Assembly: GCA_963713505.1 (NCBI GenBank)
Contig: CAVQMC010000002.1
Coordinates: forward strand, 295,504-359,503
DNA: 64,000 nucleotides
Direction: 5' to 3'
Source of the DNA: CAVQMC01 sp963713505
Lineage (GTDB): Bacteria; Bacteroidota; Ignavibacteria; Ignavibacteriales; Ignavibacteriaceae
Numbering within the stretch: position 1 is the stretch's first letter; the number at the start of each line of letters is the position of its first letter. Below, in pieces: positions 40,580-50,426 of the stretch. The notes under the pieces were generated by a model. The model saw nothing but the letters and a program-made list of their open reading frames with translations, ran no database searches and had not been told where the DNA came from. The position numbers were made by a program, and so were the translations under genes.

Positions 40580-41173
40580 ATGGATTTTAACAAAAAGAAA
40601 GAAAAATTGACGCAGCCGCAAATTTTAAGTTTAGATGACGATTTTTCGCTTATTAAGCGATTTATTGACGGTGACGAATCAACATTTAATACATTGGTTC
40701 TGCGCCATAAAGACAAAGTTAGAAATATTATTTATTTGATTTTGAATAATACAAATTCTGTTGATGATATTGCTCAGGAAGTTTTTATAACTGTTTATAA
40801 AAATCTTTACAGGTTCAGATTTGAATCTCAATTTACAACATGGCTTTACAGAATTACAATAAATAAATGCAAAGATCATTTAAGAAAAATTAAAATAAGA
40901 AAAATATTTACTCCATTAAAAGATACTGAAGAGGAACCGGGTTATAATTCGCCCGCAGAAAATGTTGATATTTCCGATATAGTTCACGATGCAATAAATA
41001 AATTGCCTGAAAAATTAAAAACACCTTTATTGCTGAAAGATATTGAAGGTTTAAGTTATCAGGAAATTGCTGAATCAATGCAATGCGAATTGGGAACAGT
41101 AAAATCCAGAATTTTTAGAGCTCGCGAAGGTTTAAGAGAAGTACTGAAACCTTATGAGCGGGAGTTGTTGTAA
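40580..41173 (+). CDS. ECF-type RNA polymerase sigma factor
   Basis: A 197-residue sigma-70 relative with region 2 (FNTLVLRHKDKVRNIIYLILNN, DDIAQEVFITVYKNL, FTTWLYRITINKCKDHLR) and region 4 (KTPLLLKDIEGLSYQEIAESMQCELGTVKSRIFRAREGLR). The length and missing region 3 mark it as an extracytoplasmic-function type. The next gene, overlapping by one base, is a membrane-bound anti-sigma, so the two form a classic signal pair. Confidence 0.96.
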   Translation: MDFNKKKEKLTQPQILSLDDDFSLIKRFIDGDESTFNTLVLRHKDKVRNIIYLILNNTNSVDDIAQEVFITVYKNLYRFRFESQFTTWLYRITINKCKDHLRKIKIRKIFTPLKDTEEEPGYNSPAENVDISDIVHDAINKLPEKLKTPLLLKDIEGLSYQEIAESMQCELGTVKSRIFRAREGLREVLKPYERELL

Positions 41174-42738
41174 TGAAAAAGAATACAGAAGATTACGAAA
41201 TAATATCAGCTTATATTGATGATGAATTGTCTAATAATCAGAAAAGAGAAGTAGAAGAAAAAATAAGCCTTTCTCCTGATTTTAGGAAAAAATATGAAGA
41301 ATATAAAAAAGTAAAAGACCTTACAGGCAAATCCGTAAAACCGCTTCCCGAATCACCATATTTTGAAACAAGACTTTTTGCAAATATTAAAGCCGGAACT
41401 TCATTTTATCAAAGATTTAAAAAATGGATACCTGCAACTGGATTTACAATTTTAACTGTTTGTTTAATGCTGATTTTAAAACTTAATCCCGGCATTATTG
41501 ATGAAATGGTTGAACAGCAGAAAGCTAATCTTTCAAGTTTTTATACGCAGAATTTAAAACCGCTTTTGTTTGCGGCAAATTTAACCAACGAAGATATTTT
41601 CAACTTTGCTTTTTATAAACAGCTTCCTTTGAATGATCTTAAAAATCAATATTTGCAGTTAGGTTCGGATTCCAGCGGCGACGGTTACTTTGAAATTAAA
41701 AACGCAAGTGTTGTTCCAAGTGCTGCCAATTTATCCGAATTTGTAAAAGTTTTAAATCTAAATAGCGGACAAAAACAGCAGATGGATTCCATGATGGCTT
41801 CTTATGCTGAAGATCTGCAGTCGCAGGTTCTTATAAATGAAAAAAACACAATTGCAATAAATCCGAATATCTGGAATTATCAAAAAGCAATTTGTGCAGA
41901 TCTTTTAGCTTTTGCTGCTAAGACAAACAAAAAAGAATTTAATAAAGTTGTTCCAATGGATTATGCGTTTAATGATAATCCTTCAATTGAGCAGATTGTA
42001 CATAAAGTTAAAGAAACTAAAGACAGCAAGTATATTTTCTTAACGCCGGATTCAATATTTTCCGAATCTTATACTTTTGATAAACAGAAGTTCAAAGATG
42101 AAATGAAAAAGGTAAAAAAAGAATTAAATGAGAACATGAATGATTTGAACGAACAACTTGCCGATGTTAATATTGATATTAAAATAGACAGCAACTTAAT
42201 TAAAATGCATAACGGAACATGGCGCAATAATGAATTTAGAGTAAACTTTGATACAAACGGTATTAGAGTAAAACTGTCCAGAATTCAAATACCTCAAATT
42301 CAAATGCCAAATTTTGATGTCGTTGCAAATGAAATTGAAAAAGCAACAAGACATTTGGATAATCTTACTATAAGAATTCCTAAAGGAACAAGAATAGAAA
42401 AAAGATTCGACTTTAAAATATCTCCTGGTGATTCCGTTCATGTTTATGAATTTAAAATGAATTTCCCGAATGTTGATTCTCTATTAAAATATGATGCTAA
42501 ACATCCTGATTCTTTATTTTTACTGAATGGAAATCCTTATTACTTAAAAGGAGATTCGCTTCATTCCGCTTTTAAATATTTTATGAATGATTCTCTTTTG
42601 TTTAAACAAAATGCCGAGTTAAAAAAACAAATGAAAGAATTTCAAAAAGAGATTGAAAAATTCAGAAAAGAAATGCAGAATCTAAAAAAGAATTTCAAAG
42701 AAGAAAAAACAGAAGAGAAAAAATCTATAACAATTTAA
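41173..42738 (+). CDS. Membrane anti-sigma factor without zinc motif
   Basis: A 521-residue protein. Its first 60 residues are an anti-sigma head (YIDDELSNNQKREVEEK) that lacks the His-x3-Cys-x2-Cys zinc set of the usual ZAS domain. One membrane helix is near residue 90-107 (GFTILTVCLMLILKL). A large exported part of about 400 residues follows, ending in a charged helix (KQMKEFQKEIEKFRKEMQ) likely to be a coiled coil. The head would hold the ECF sigma at the membrane. Signal release, perhaps by proteolysis, is inferred from family behaviour. Confidence 0.85.
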   Translation: MKKNTEDYEIISAYIDDELSNNQKREVEEKISLSPDFRKKYEEYKKVKDLTGKSVKPLPESPYFETRLFANIKAGTSFYQRFKKWIPATGFTILTVCLMLILKLNPGIIDEMVEQQKANLSSFYTQNLKPLLFAANLTNEDIFNFAFYKQLPLNDLKNQYLQLGSDSSGDGYFEIKNASVVPSAANLSEFVKVLNLNSGQKQQMDSMMASYAEDLQSQVLINEKNTIAINPNIWNYQKAICADLLAFAAKTNKKEFNKVVPMDYAFNDNPSIEQIVHKVKETKDSKYIFLTPDSIFSESYTFDKQKFKDEMKKVKKELNENMNDLNEQLADVNIDIKIDSNLIKMHNGTWRNNEFRVNFDTNGIRVKLSRIQIPQIQMPNFDVVANEIEKATRHLDNLTIRIPKGTRIEKRFDFKISPGDSVHVYEFKMNFPNVDSLLKYDAKHPDSLFLLNGNPYYLKGDSLHSAFKYFMNDSLLFKQNAELKKQMKEFQKEIEKFRKEMQNLKKNFKEEKTEEKKSITI

Positions 42739-42780
42739 ATTATCAAAATCCTCATTGATAATTCGATCCAATACAGAAGG

Positions 42781-42880
42781 AGCAGTTCAAAAACAAGTAA
42801 TTGTTGATGTGTAATAATTGATAATATTAACTAATAATTTAGAATGATTAAATAACAATTATTTTGAACTGCTTTTCTTC
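42781..42880 (+). terminator. Long-loop inverted repeat after the sigma/anti-sigma operon
   Basis: AGCAGTTCAAAA (42,781-42,792) pairs perfectly with TTTTGAACTGCT (42,862-42,873) and a further AATTGTT/AACAATT inside extends the stem with bulges. TTCTTCTTTT follows. Its place 42 bases after the anti-sigma stop suggests a terminator, though the long loop is atypical. The rest of the 345-base gap to the next gene holds nothing recognised. Confidence 0.5.
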
Positions 42881-43083
42881 TTTTATCTAAATCCATAATC
42901 CTTCAATTATCCTAATAATTATCCGTTTATCTAACTTTTCTTTACAAAAATCATTATTTAACGTAATTTAACCTGCAAAGTAAATTACTGTACAGAAATT
43001 AAATTAGATTGATTTTTTGAATACTTTTATTAAAAATAATGCATTGAATCTTAAGTCAAGCATAAAATTTCAGATTTTTTATT

Positions 43084-45144
43084 GTGCTTACCGCAGCGTT
43101 GTTTTTATTTAAATTATTTTTTAATTCCGGCAATTTTTTATTTAATATTATAAATGAAACTCTTGTTTTACTCACCGCCGTTTTCTTGATTTTATATCTA
43201 ACAGAATTAATTAGATCAAGAAAAATTAATCCTATGTCTATTGTTATGAGTGTCGGAATACTTAATGCCGTAATCTTTTTTATGCTGGCATTTTCATCAA
43301 CTATAATGAATGCAATTTTTGATAATCTAAAAGAAGCAATTACCAAACCAGGACTTTTATACAATATTATTTCTTTTGTTTATTCATATATAATAATGGT
43401 CAGTTTGTCGATCATTTTTATTTTTTTTAAAGAATTATTTTTCTTAAGACAAAAAAGAAATGTAAGCACTTATTACAATACCATGATTGTGTTTTTTATA
43501 CTTGCAAGTTTCTCCAGCATATTTAGTAAAATTCCGGATATTTCTTTTATAAAAAATACTTTTTACATAATAGCTATCCTTTTAATTTTTGTAAATTCAA
43601 TCAAAATATCATGGATAGCTTTTATAGTAAAAAGAGAAAAAATAACTTTACTTGTACTTTCGATAATTATAGGATTTTTATTTACCGTTAATTTAATAAA
43701 TGGTGCGGATGCCGCTTCAGGTGAAAATGTTTTAGCAGGATTTTCCAGTTCATTAAATACATTCCTTAATCTTTTAATGATATACGGAGTTATTTATTTC
43801 GGAATATTATTCTTTACAACTCTGTTCCATATTCCCACGGCAGAAGCATTCGACCGCAAAGCTCAGGAAATTTCTTCGCTTCAATATTTCAGCAGTTTAA
43901 TAAATCAAGTTTTGGATTTTAAAGATTTAGCAGAAACAATTGCGGACATTTCGGTTAAAATAACTAATTCAAATGCGTCATTTATAATATGGAAAGAAAA
44001 CGGAAACTGGAAAACAATTGTAAATAAAAATATTGGATTTATTGATTCGGATATTCTAACAAAGTTTTTATTAGGTGATGATTATCAGAACAGCTATACA
44101 ACAACTACAATTGTAAAAATAAATGATGCAAACATAAAAGTTGAATTAAGTGAAAATTACAGTATCACAGCAATATCACCTTTAAAAACTTATAATGAAA
44201 TTGTGGGCTATCTTATAACAGCTAAAAAAGATGATTATATTTTTGATGAGGAAGACAAAAATGCATTAAATACTTTTTCCTATTATGCTTCAACAGCAGT
44301 TGAAAATTCAGCGCTTCTTAAGGAATCAATTGAAAAAGAAAGGCTTGAAAAAGAATTAGATTTAGCAAGAGAAATACAGAGAAAACTAGTACCGGTAAAA
44401 AATCCTGAATATGAAAAATTAAATATTTCTTCAGTTTTTATTCCGGCTTTTGAAGTTGGCGGCGATTATTATGATTTCTTTGAAATCTCTGAAAATAAAC
44501 TTGGTTTTGTTATTGCCGATGTTTCGGGAAAAGGAATTTCTGCAGCTTTTATAATGGCCGAAATTAAAGGAATTTTTGAATCTTTATCCAAAACATCAAA
44601 TGATCCTAAAGATATTCTAACAAAGGCAAATCAAATTTTGGAACGTACTTTAGATAGAAAAAACTTTGTAAGCGCTGCATATGGAATATTCGATTTTGAA
44701 AATGAAGTTTTAAGAATTTCCAGGGCCGGACATTGCCCTGTTATATTGATAAGAGATAATGTTTCCGAGAATATTCGCCCTAAAGGATTTGGTCTCGGAA
44801 TGAATTTCAGTAATTATTTTGAAGAAACACTTGAAGAGATTGTAATAAACTTAAGAGAAAATGATCTTTTAGTTTTATACACAGATGGAATTACCGAAGC
44901 TAAGAATAAAGAAATGGAAGATTTCGGCGATGAATTGTTCGAAAAAATATTACTTGAAAATTGTAATAAAAATGTAGATGAAATATCCAATAAAGTCATC
45001 CATGAATTAACTTTATTTTCGCAAAATAATTCTCAGCATGATGACATAACATTAGTTATATTAAAGTGGAAAGAAAATTTAAAATTTGATGGAGAAAAAG
45101 AATGGCAGAATTCAGCACCTCAGTTACAGAACAAGGTGAAATAA
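43084..45144 (+). CDS. Membrane SpoIIE/PP2C-type phosphatase with GAF domain (sensor 1)
   Basis: A 686-residue partner-switching phosphatase. About seven membrane helices occupy residues 1-260, a GAF-type domain about 270-420, a helical linker (EKERLEKELDLAREIQRKL) and a PP2C-like SpoIIE domain from about 440. Metal and active-site blocks are FEVGGDYYDF, ADVSGKGISAAF, LYTDGITEAKN and QHDDITLVIL. It should dephosphorylate the STAS antagonist. The start chosen is GTG 43,084. The 3' end overlaps the STAS gene by 43 bases. Confidence 0.9.
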   Translation: MLTAALFLFKLFFNSGNFLFNIINETLVLLTAVFLILYLTELIRSRKINPMSIVMSVGILNAVIFFMLAFSSTIMNAIFDNLKEAITKPGLLYNIISFVYSYIIMVSLSIIFIFFKELFFLRQKRNVSTYYNTMIVFFILASFSSIFSKIPDISFIKNTFYIIAILLIFVNSIKISWIAFIVKREKITLLVLSIIIGFLFTVNLINGADAASGENVLAGFSSSLNTFLNLLMIYGVIYFGILFFTTLFHIPTAEAFDRKAQEISSLQYFSSLINQVLDFKDLAETIADISVKITNSNASFIIWKENGNWKTIVNKNIGFIDSDILTKFLLGDDYQNSYTTTTIVKINDANIKVELSENYSITAISPLKTYNEIVGYLITAKKDDYIFDEEDKNALNTFSYYASTAVENSALLKESIEKERLEKELDLAREIQRKLVPVKNPEYEKLNISSVFIPAFEVGGDYYDFFEISENKLGFVIADVSGKGISAAFIMAEIKGIFESLSKTSNDPKDILTKANQILERTLDRKNFVSAAYGIFDFENEVLRISRAGHCPVILIRDNVSENIRPKGFGLGMNFSNYFEETLEEIVINLRENDLLVLYTDGITEAKNKEMEDFGDELFEKILLENCNKNVDEISNKVIHELTLFSQNNSQHDDITLVILKWKENLKFDGEKEWQNSAPQLQNKVK

Positions 45145-45476
45145 GTAAGATCTATTTGAAAGGTTTTTTAGATGCGCACACGGCGCCTGCACTGGAAAAT
45201 ACCTTTCAAGGTTTAATTGACAAAAATAAATATGCTATTGTTGTCAACTTCAAAGACCTTGCTTATATAAGCAGTGCAGGTTTGGGAGTATTTATGGCAT
45301 TTATTGAAAAGGTTAGAGAAAATAACGGCGATATTAAACTTTCGAGCATGACTGATAAAGTCTACAACATCTTTGATCTTTTAGGATTTCCGCTTCTTTA
45401 CGATATTTTCAAAACGGAAGAGGAAGCAGTTCAAAAATTTAAAGAGAATGAAAATCTTGAAAACAGAGAAAAATAA
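45102..45476 (+). CDS. STAS anti-sigma antagonist (partner-switch substrate)
   Basis: A 124-residue STAS protein. The phosphorylatable serine is Ser58 in AYISSAGLGVFM. A good ribosome site GGAGAAAAAG precedes ATG 45,102, inside the end of the first phosphatase gene. It overlaps the RsbW-like kinase start by 29 bases. These overlaps mean STAS, kinase and phosphatases are translated together, and it is the most likely common substrate of the three phosphatases. Confidence 0.94.
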   Translation: MAEFSTSVTEQGEISKIYLKGFLDAHTAPALENTFQGLIDKNKYAIVVNFKDLAYISSAGLGVFMAFIEKVRENNGDIKLSSMTDKVYNIFDLLGFPLLYDIFKTEEEAVQKFKENENLENREK

Positions 45477-45909
45477 ATCTAAAGAAAAAAGATTAACGGT
45501 TAAAAGTAAAACCGAAAACCTTGCCGATATAAGAGAATTTATCTCTTCATCCGCAAATGAATTCGGTTTTTCTAAAGAAGCAATAGAAAATATAATTCTT
45601 GCTGTTGATGAAGCATGTACGAATATCATCAAACATGCTTATAAGAGTTTTCCGGACGGCGAAATAAAAATAAAACTAAAGTATTCCAATAGAAAATTAA
45701 CTATAGAGATACTCGACTTCGGAGCTTCTTTTGATCCCGAAAGAGTTCCCGAACCGGATCTTCAAAAATATTATAATCAACACAGAGTAGGCGGATTAGG
45801 TATGTATTTAATGAGAACACTTATGGACGATGTTAAATATATTTCCGTACCTGGAAAATATAATCAAGTACTGCTCTCTAAAAATTTAAACTCACACCGG
45901 CAGCCATGA
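45448..45909 (+). CDS. RsbW/SpoIIAB-type anti-sigma kinase (HATPase)
   Basis: A 153-residue GHKL ATPase. The N-box AVDEACTNIIKHAYK, a G1-like DFGASFDPE and GGLGMYLMRTLMDDVKY are clear. In this pathway it phosphorylates the STAS serine and binds a sigma factor or other target when STAS is phosphorylated. No general-stress (SigB-type) sigma gene is next to it, so the released target is unknown. It overlaps the following phosphatase by ATGA. Confidence 0.94.
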   Translation: MKILKTEKNKSKEKRLTVKSKTENLADIREFISSSANEFGFSKEAIENIILAVDEACTNIIKHAYKSFPDGEIKIKLKYSNRKLTIEILDFGASFDPERVPEPDLQKYYNQHRVGGLGMYLMRTLMDDVKYISVPGKYNQVLLSKNLNSHRQP

Positions 45910-47585
45910 AAGATTCTGAAAACCTGAGGTTTAAAAGGAATTTAACTGCTTTAGTTGAATTCAGCAGAATTATAAATTCCAATCTCGATCTGGATTTTAT
46001 TCTGAGTAATGTACTTTTAACCTGCATGGGAAAATTTTTTGCAACCAAAGGATTAATAGCATTAAAACAAAAAAATGAATTAAAAATTTCCGCATCAAAA
46101 GGTCTTTCCAAAGAAGTTATTAGCAATTTTCCTAAAATAGATACAAGTTCCGGCTTTAATGAAAATGAAGATTTTAATGAATTTATTAAATTAAACGAAT
46201 TTACCGCGGTAGAAAGAATTAATACAGGTAATGAATGTCTTGGAATTATTTGCTTGGGACATAAACTTAATAAATCAGAATATTCTGAAGATGACTTGGA
46301 ATTTTTAAGAACTATTTTAAACATTGCCTCTACTGCAATACAAAATTCGTTAGTTATTAATGAATTAAAAAAAGTAAACAGAGTTCTGGATTCCAGAATT
46401 CAAAGATTAAATTCCCTTTTTGAATTAAGTAAAGAGTTCGGATTATTTTCAGAAAGTACAAAAGTTGCTAAGTTATTAATCTATTCCGTTATCGGACAAT
46501 TTCTGGTTTCCAAGTTTGCAGTGATAACATTTGACGGAAACGAAATTGAAATTCTAGAAAATAAATTTGATAAAGAAGAGCTTAATTCAAATTTAAAATC
46601 ATATAATTTCAATAAACTTCATGAATCGATAAAAAAAGAAGAAATAAATAAAACTTATCCTGAACTAAATAAATTAAATATCGAATTAATTGTCCCAATG
46701 CAGATTCAGGGAAAAACCAAGGGACTCATTCTGCTGGGAAGCAGAATAAACAAAATGGATTTTTCTCCTGCAGATATTGAATTTATATATTCGGTTGGAA
46801 GCCTTGCAATTATATCTTTAGAGAATAAAAGATTATTTCAGGAAGCATTGGAAAAGCAAAAAATTGAAGAAGAACTTGAAATAGCAAGAGATATTCAGAA
46901 AAATTTACTGCCGCATTACATCCCGGATTTTGAAAATTTTGAAGTAGCCGCTTTTAATCTTTCGTCTAATCAAGTTGGCGGAGATTATTATGATATCATT
47001 CCGCTGGATGAAGATAATTTTCTCATCGCAATTGCTGATGTTTCCGGCAAAGGAGTTCCGGCTGCACTTTTAATGGCTAATCTTCAGGCTTTCTTAAAAA
47101 TTACGTGCAGACACAATATGCAGCTTAGTGAAGCAACCGCTCTGATTAATGATCTTATCTCCGAAAATACATCCGACGGAAAGTTTATAACTTTTTTCTG
47201 GGGAATATTTAATGTTAAAGAAAGAAAATTGTCTTATGTAAATGCAGGTCATAATCCTCCTTTGTTAATAAGAGACGATAAAATAAAGAAACTGGAATTA
47301 GGCGGAATTATTCTGGGAGTTATGAAAACATTTATGCCTTATCAGTCGGAAACTATTCAATTAAAAGAAAATGATAAATTAATCCTTTTTACTGATGGAA
47401 TTACTGAAGCAATGAATAAGAAAGGGGAAGAATATTCGGATGTTAAACTTGAATCGCTTGTTATGAATTTTAATGGACTATCTGCAAAAGAATCTTTATC
47501 CCAAATCCGTGATTCAGTTAAAGAACATACCCAAGGAACTTCCCAATCAGACGATATTACTCTGATAGTAATAAGAGTAAAATAA
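45906..47585 (+). CDS. Soluble SpoIIE/PP2C phosphatase with two GAF domains (sensor 2)
   Basis: A 559-residue cytoplasmic phosphatase: two GAF-like regions at about 10-155 and 170-310, then a coiled linker (KQKIEEELEIARDIQKNLLPHYIP) and a PP2C/SpoIIE domain from about 350. Blocks are NQVGGDYYDI, ADVSGKGVPAALLM, LFTDGITEAMN and SDDITLIVIRVK. It differs from sensor 1 in lacking membrane helices, so it reports an internal signal, possibly a small molecule bound by GAF. Confidence 0.93.
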   Translation: MKDSENLRFKRNLTALVEFSRIINSNLDLDFILSNVLLTCMGKFFATKGLIALKQKNELKISASKGLSKEVISNFPKIDTSSGFNENEDFNEFIKLNEFTAVERINTGNECLGIICLGHKLNKSEYSEDDLEFLRTILNIASTAIQNSLVINELKKVNRVLDSRIQRLNSLFELSKEFGLFSESTKVAKLLIYSVIGQFLVSKFAVITFDGNEIEILENKFDKEELNSNLKSYNFNKLHESIKKEEINKTYPELNKLNIELIVPMQIQGKTKGLILLGSRINKMDFSPADIEFIYSVGSLAIISLENKRLFQEALEKQKIEEELEIARDIQKNLLPHYIPDFENFEVAAFNLSSNQVGGDYYDIIPLDEDNFLIAIADVSGKGVPAALLMANLQAFLKITCRHNMQLSEATALINDLISENTSDGKFITFFWGIFNVKERKLSYVNAGHNPPLLIRDDKIKKLELGGIILGVMKTFMPYQSETIQLKENDKLILFTDGITEAMNKKGEEYSDVKLESLVMNFNGLSAKESLSQIRDSVKEHTQGTSQSDDITLIVIRVK

Positions 47586-47620
47586 TTTTATTTGTTTTGA
47601 CAACCTAAATTTATTCTTAG

Positions 47621-50168
47621 ATGAATTTAATAAGAAAAATATTATTTAAATATAGAGATAAGCTGATAATTGCGGCTTCGACGTTCATAATACTATTCGG
47701 CATCTATAATATTTATTATGTGCTGGAAGTTAGAACAATGTCTAATGACGAATGTATCTGGATGCCTAAAGAAGTTTCTAAGGATAGTGTTGAAATTTAT
47801 TTCAGGGAAGTTAAAGTTGACGGGGTTACATGGAATGCAGGAATTAGAAATGGTGATCAGCTTTTAGCAATAAACGATATCCCTGTAAAATCTCCTACAC
47901 AAGCACAAACTGTATTAAATAAACTTAAGTCCGGTGAATATGCCAAGTACAAGATAAAGAAAGATAATAAGATAATTGATGCTAAAGTACGAATCAAAAA
48001 ACTGATTCAGATACCTATGCTTGCTTCGGCTTTGCTTGGTTTAATCTGGATGATAGTTGGATTTGTTGTTCTTATGGCAAAACCGGATGGTCTGGTTCAA
48101 AAAGTATTCTATGCTATCGGTGTACTATTGATTTTTAGCGTTACAAATATGATGCTTCCATTTAATTCCATAGTGCATTTATCGTGGACATATTTTAGAA
48201 TTTTGATCGGTTATTTGTGGGCTTTAAGTATTTGTTTTTCTCCTTTTCTAATGGTCTATTTTTTCTGGATTTTCCCAAAACAATTTAAATTTCTGGATAA
48301 AAAAGGTGTTAAAGCAAGTTTATTTATTATCCCATCCATATTATTTATAATTACTGCCGTTCAAATGTTTCTTACATTTAAACTTAGCTATGAAAATTTT
48401 TATTTATTCAGTATCTGGCAGCGTTTAATTTATTTCTTATTCGGAGCCGGCAATATAATCGGAGGAATTTCGCTTGCGGTTAGCTATAAAAGATTAAAAA
48501 GCAGGGAAGAAAAAAAATCCATTCTAATTATTTTAGTCGGGTATTGGATAGGAATTCTGGCATCTATATATACATTAAATATTGCACCCATCATTGCCGA
48601 TACATTTTATAATTCACCGGAATATTATACTCCGATTATATTTAATTATTCTTGCACCGATTGCATTTGGATATTCTGTATATCGCTATCAATTAATGGA
48701 TGTAAGTATTGTAGTTAAAAATACTATTACATATGGAACTGCTACCGTTACTGTTGCAGCGATTTACTTTTTTGTAATTTATGTAATAGGACAAAGTATA
48801 AGTTCTGCAATAGGAATAGAAAACCAGGGAATAGTTGCCGGTATATTTTTTATAATTTTTGCAATGGTATTTCAATCTACAAAAGATAAATTCCAGGATT
48901 TTCTAACTGCAAAATTTTATCCCGAACAATTTGCATATCAAAAAGTATTATTGAGCTTCAGTAATGAAATACCTACTACCGTTGGACAGAATAATATAAT
49001 TGAATTCATGTCGGAAACTTTTATTAATGCTCTTAAAATAAATCGGTTTGGAATATTATTAATAGATGAAAATAACAAAAAGCTGACATTAAAAAAATCA
49101 TATGGATTGATCGATAAGTCAATTGAAATAAATGATAAAAAATCAACTGAAATTATTTCCAATAAATATTATGTTAACAAAAATATTACTATAGATCAAT
49201 CGGACTTTTTTGAAGTATTTCCTGAAAATGCAGTTAAGTTATTTAATAATGATATACATACTGTTGTTCCGATGATAATTAAGAACAAAGTAGTTGGATT
49301 ATTATTATTTGGTTTGAAACATTCCGGTTCTGCATTTGCAGGAAAAGATTTAGAGCTATTATGTGCCGCTGCAAATCAAGCTGCGGTTGCTGTAGAAAAT
49401 GCAAGATTATATAAGTTGGAATCTGAAAAAATAAAAATTGAAAGGGACCTAGATCTTGCACGGAAAATACAACAGAATTTACTTCCTACTCAAATTCCTC
49501 AAATAGCCGGTTTTGATATATGCGGACAAATGATTCCTGCAATGCAGGTCGGCGGTGATTATTTTGATGTTATAAAAGTAAGCGATTCTAAAATATTTGT
49601 AATTGTCGGGGATGTTTCAGGTAAAGGTCTGGCGGCTTCACTTTATATGACAAAACTTCAAACTATGATGCAGTTAGCCTGCACCGAAGATAAAACTCCA
49701 AAAGAAATATTAATAGAAGTAAATAAAAAATTATATTCTTCCTTTGAAAGAAACTGGTTTGTTACAATGACTGCTGCTTTATTTGATAAAGAAAATAACA
49801 CGGTTCAATTCTGTAGAGCCGGCCATTTACCCTTGATGGTTGCACAAAACGGAACCGTAAAATTTTATAAATCACAGGGAATCGGGATCGGTTTGGAAAA
49901 GGGGAATATATTTTCTAAAACTCTGATTGAAGAAAAATTAAGTTATACCCCCGGACAGGTTTTTGCATTCTTTTCCGACGGAATAACCGAAGCAATGAAT
50001 AAAAATAACGAAATGTTCGGCGAAGAGAATTTAACACATTTAATAAAACAAAGATCAAACAAAACCTCAAAACAAATAATTGACGAAGTCTGGACTTCAA
50101 TTCAATCCTTCCGCGGCAACGTAGAACCCAACGATGATATGACAATTGTTCTGGTGAAGATTGTATAG
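47621..50168 (+). CDS. Membrane SpoIIE phosphatase with PDZ-like and GAF domains (sensor 3, one frameshift)
   Basis: About 848 residues after repair. One membrane helix (residues about 16-35), a PDZ-like exported domain (GVTWNAGIRNGDQLLAINDIPV at about 68-90), about nine more helices, a GAF domain and a C-terminal SpoIIE phosphatase (MQVGGDYFDVI, GDVSGKGLAASLYM, FFSDGITEAMN, PNDDMTIVLVKI). One extra T at about 48,641-48,643 breaks the frame within a helix; the second frame begins usefully at IILAPIAFGYSVYRYQLMDV. The layout suggests sensing of a folded exported ligand or peptide. It lies 35 bases after sensor 2. Confidence 0.9.
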
Positions 50169-50193
50169 AAAATTATAAATTGCTTCTCTCATT

Positions 50194-50396
50194 AACACCA
50201 CGATTTATCGAGGTGTTGAAATAAATATATTACAAAATATCTAAAGCTGTTTTAATAGCTTTTAGGTTAAAACCCCTCAAATTCCATCAATTTTTCAAGC
50301 ATTATTAAAAAATAATTTTCCTCTTGCATCTAAATAAAAATTATTTTAATTTTATTCACCCCTTATGAGGGGGTGCAACCCCTAAATTAGGGGCGC
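50194..50396. repeat. String of short hairpins between phosphatase 3 and the TrmB-like gene
   Basis: Within about 200 bases there are four foldbacks. The first is AACACCACG with CGAGGTGTT (50,194-50,217, one mismatch), the second CTAAAGCT with AGCTTTTAG (50,241-50,265). The third is CACCCC with GGGGTG (50,358-50,375) and the fourth the 15-base palindrome CCCCTAAATTAGGGG (50,379-50,393). One is probably the end of the operon, but the block resembles dispersed palindromic repeats more than a single terminator. Confidence 0.55.
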
Positions 50397-50426
50397 AATT
50401 ACATCAGAATTATTAAATATAATAAT

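Noticed and set aside
48600..48700. Programmed ribosomal frameshift in the third phosphatase gene
   Set aside because: No slippery heptamer with a following structure stands out, and many unrelated genes here show the same single-base shift, so sequence error is the simpler explanation.
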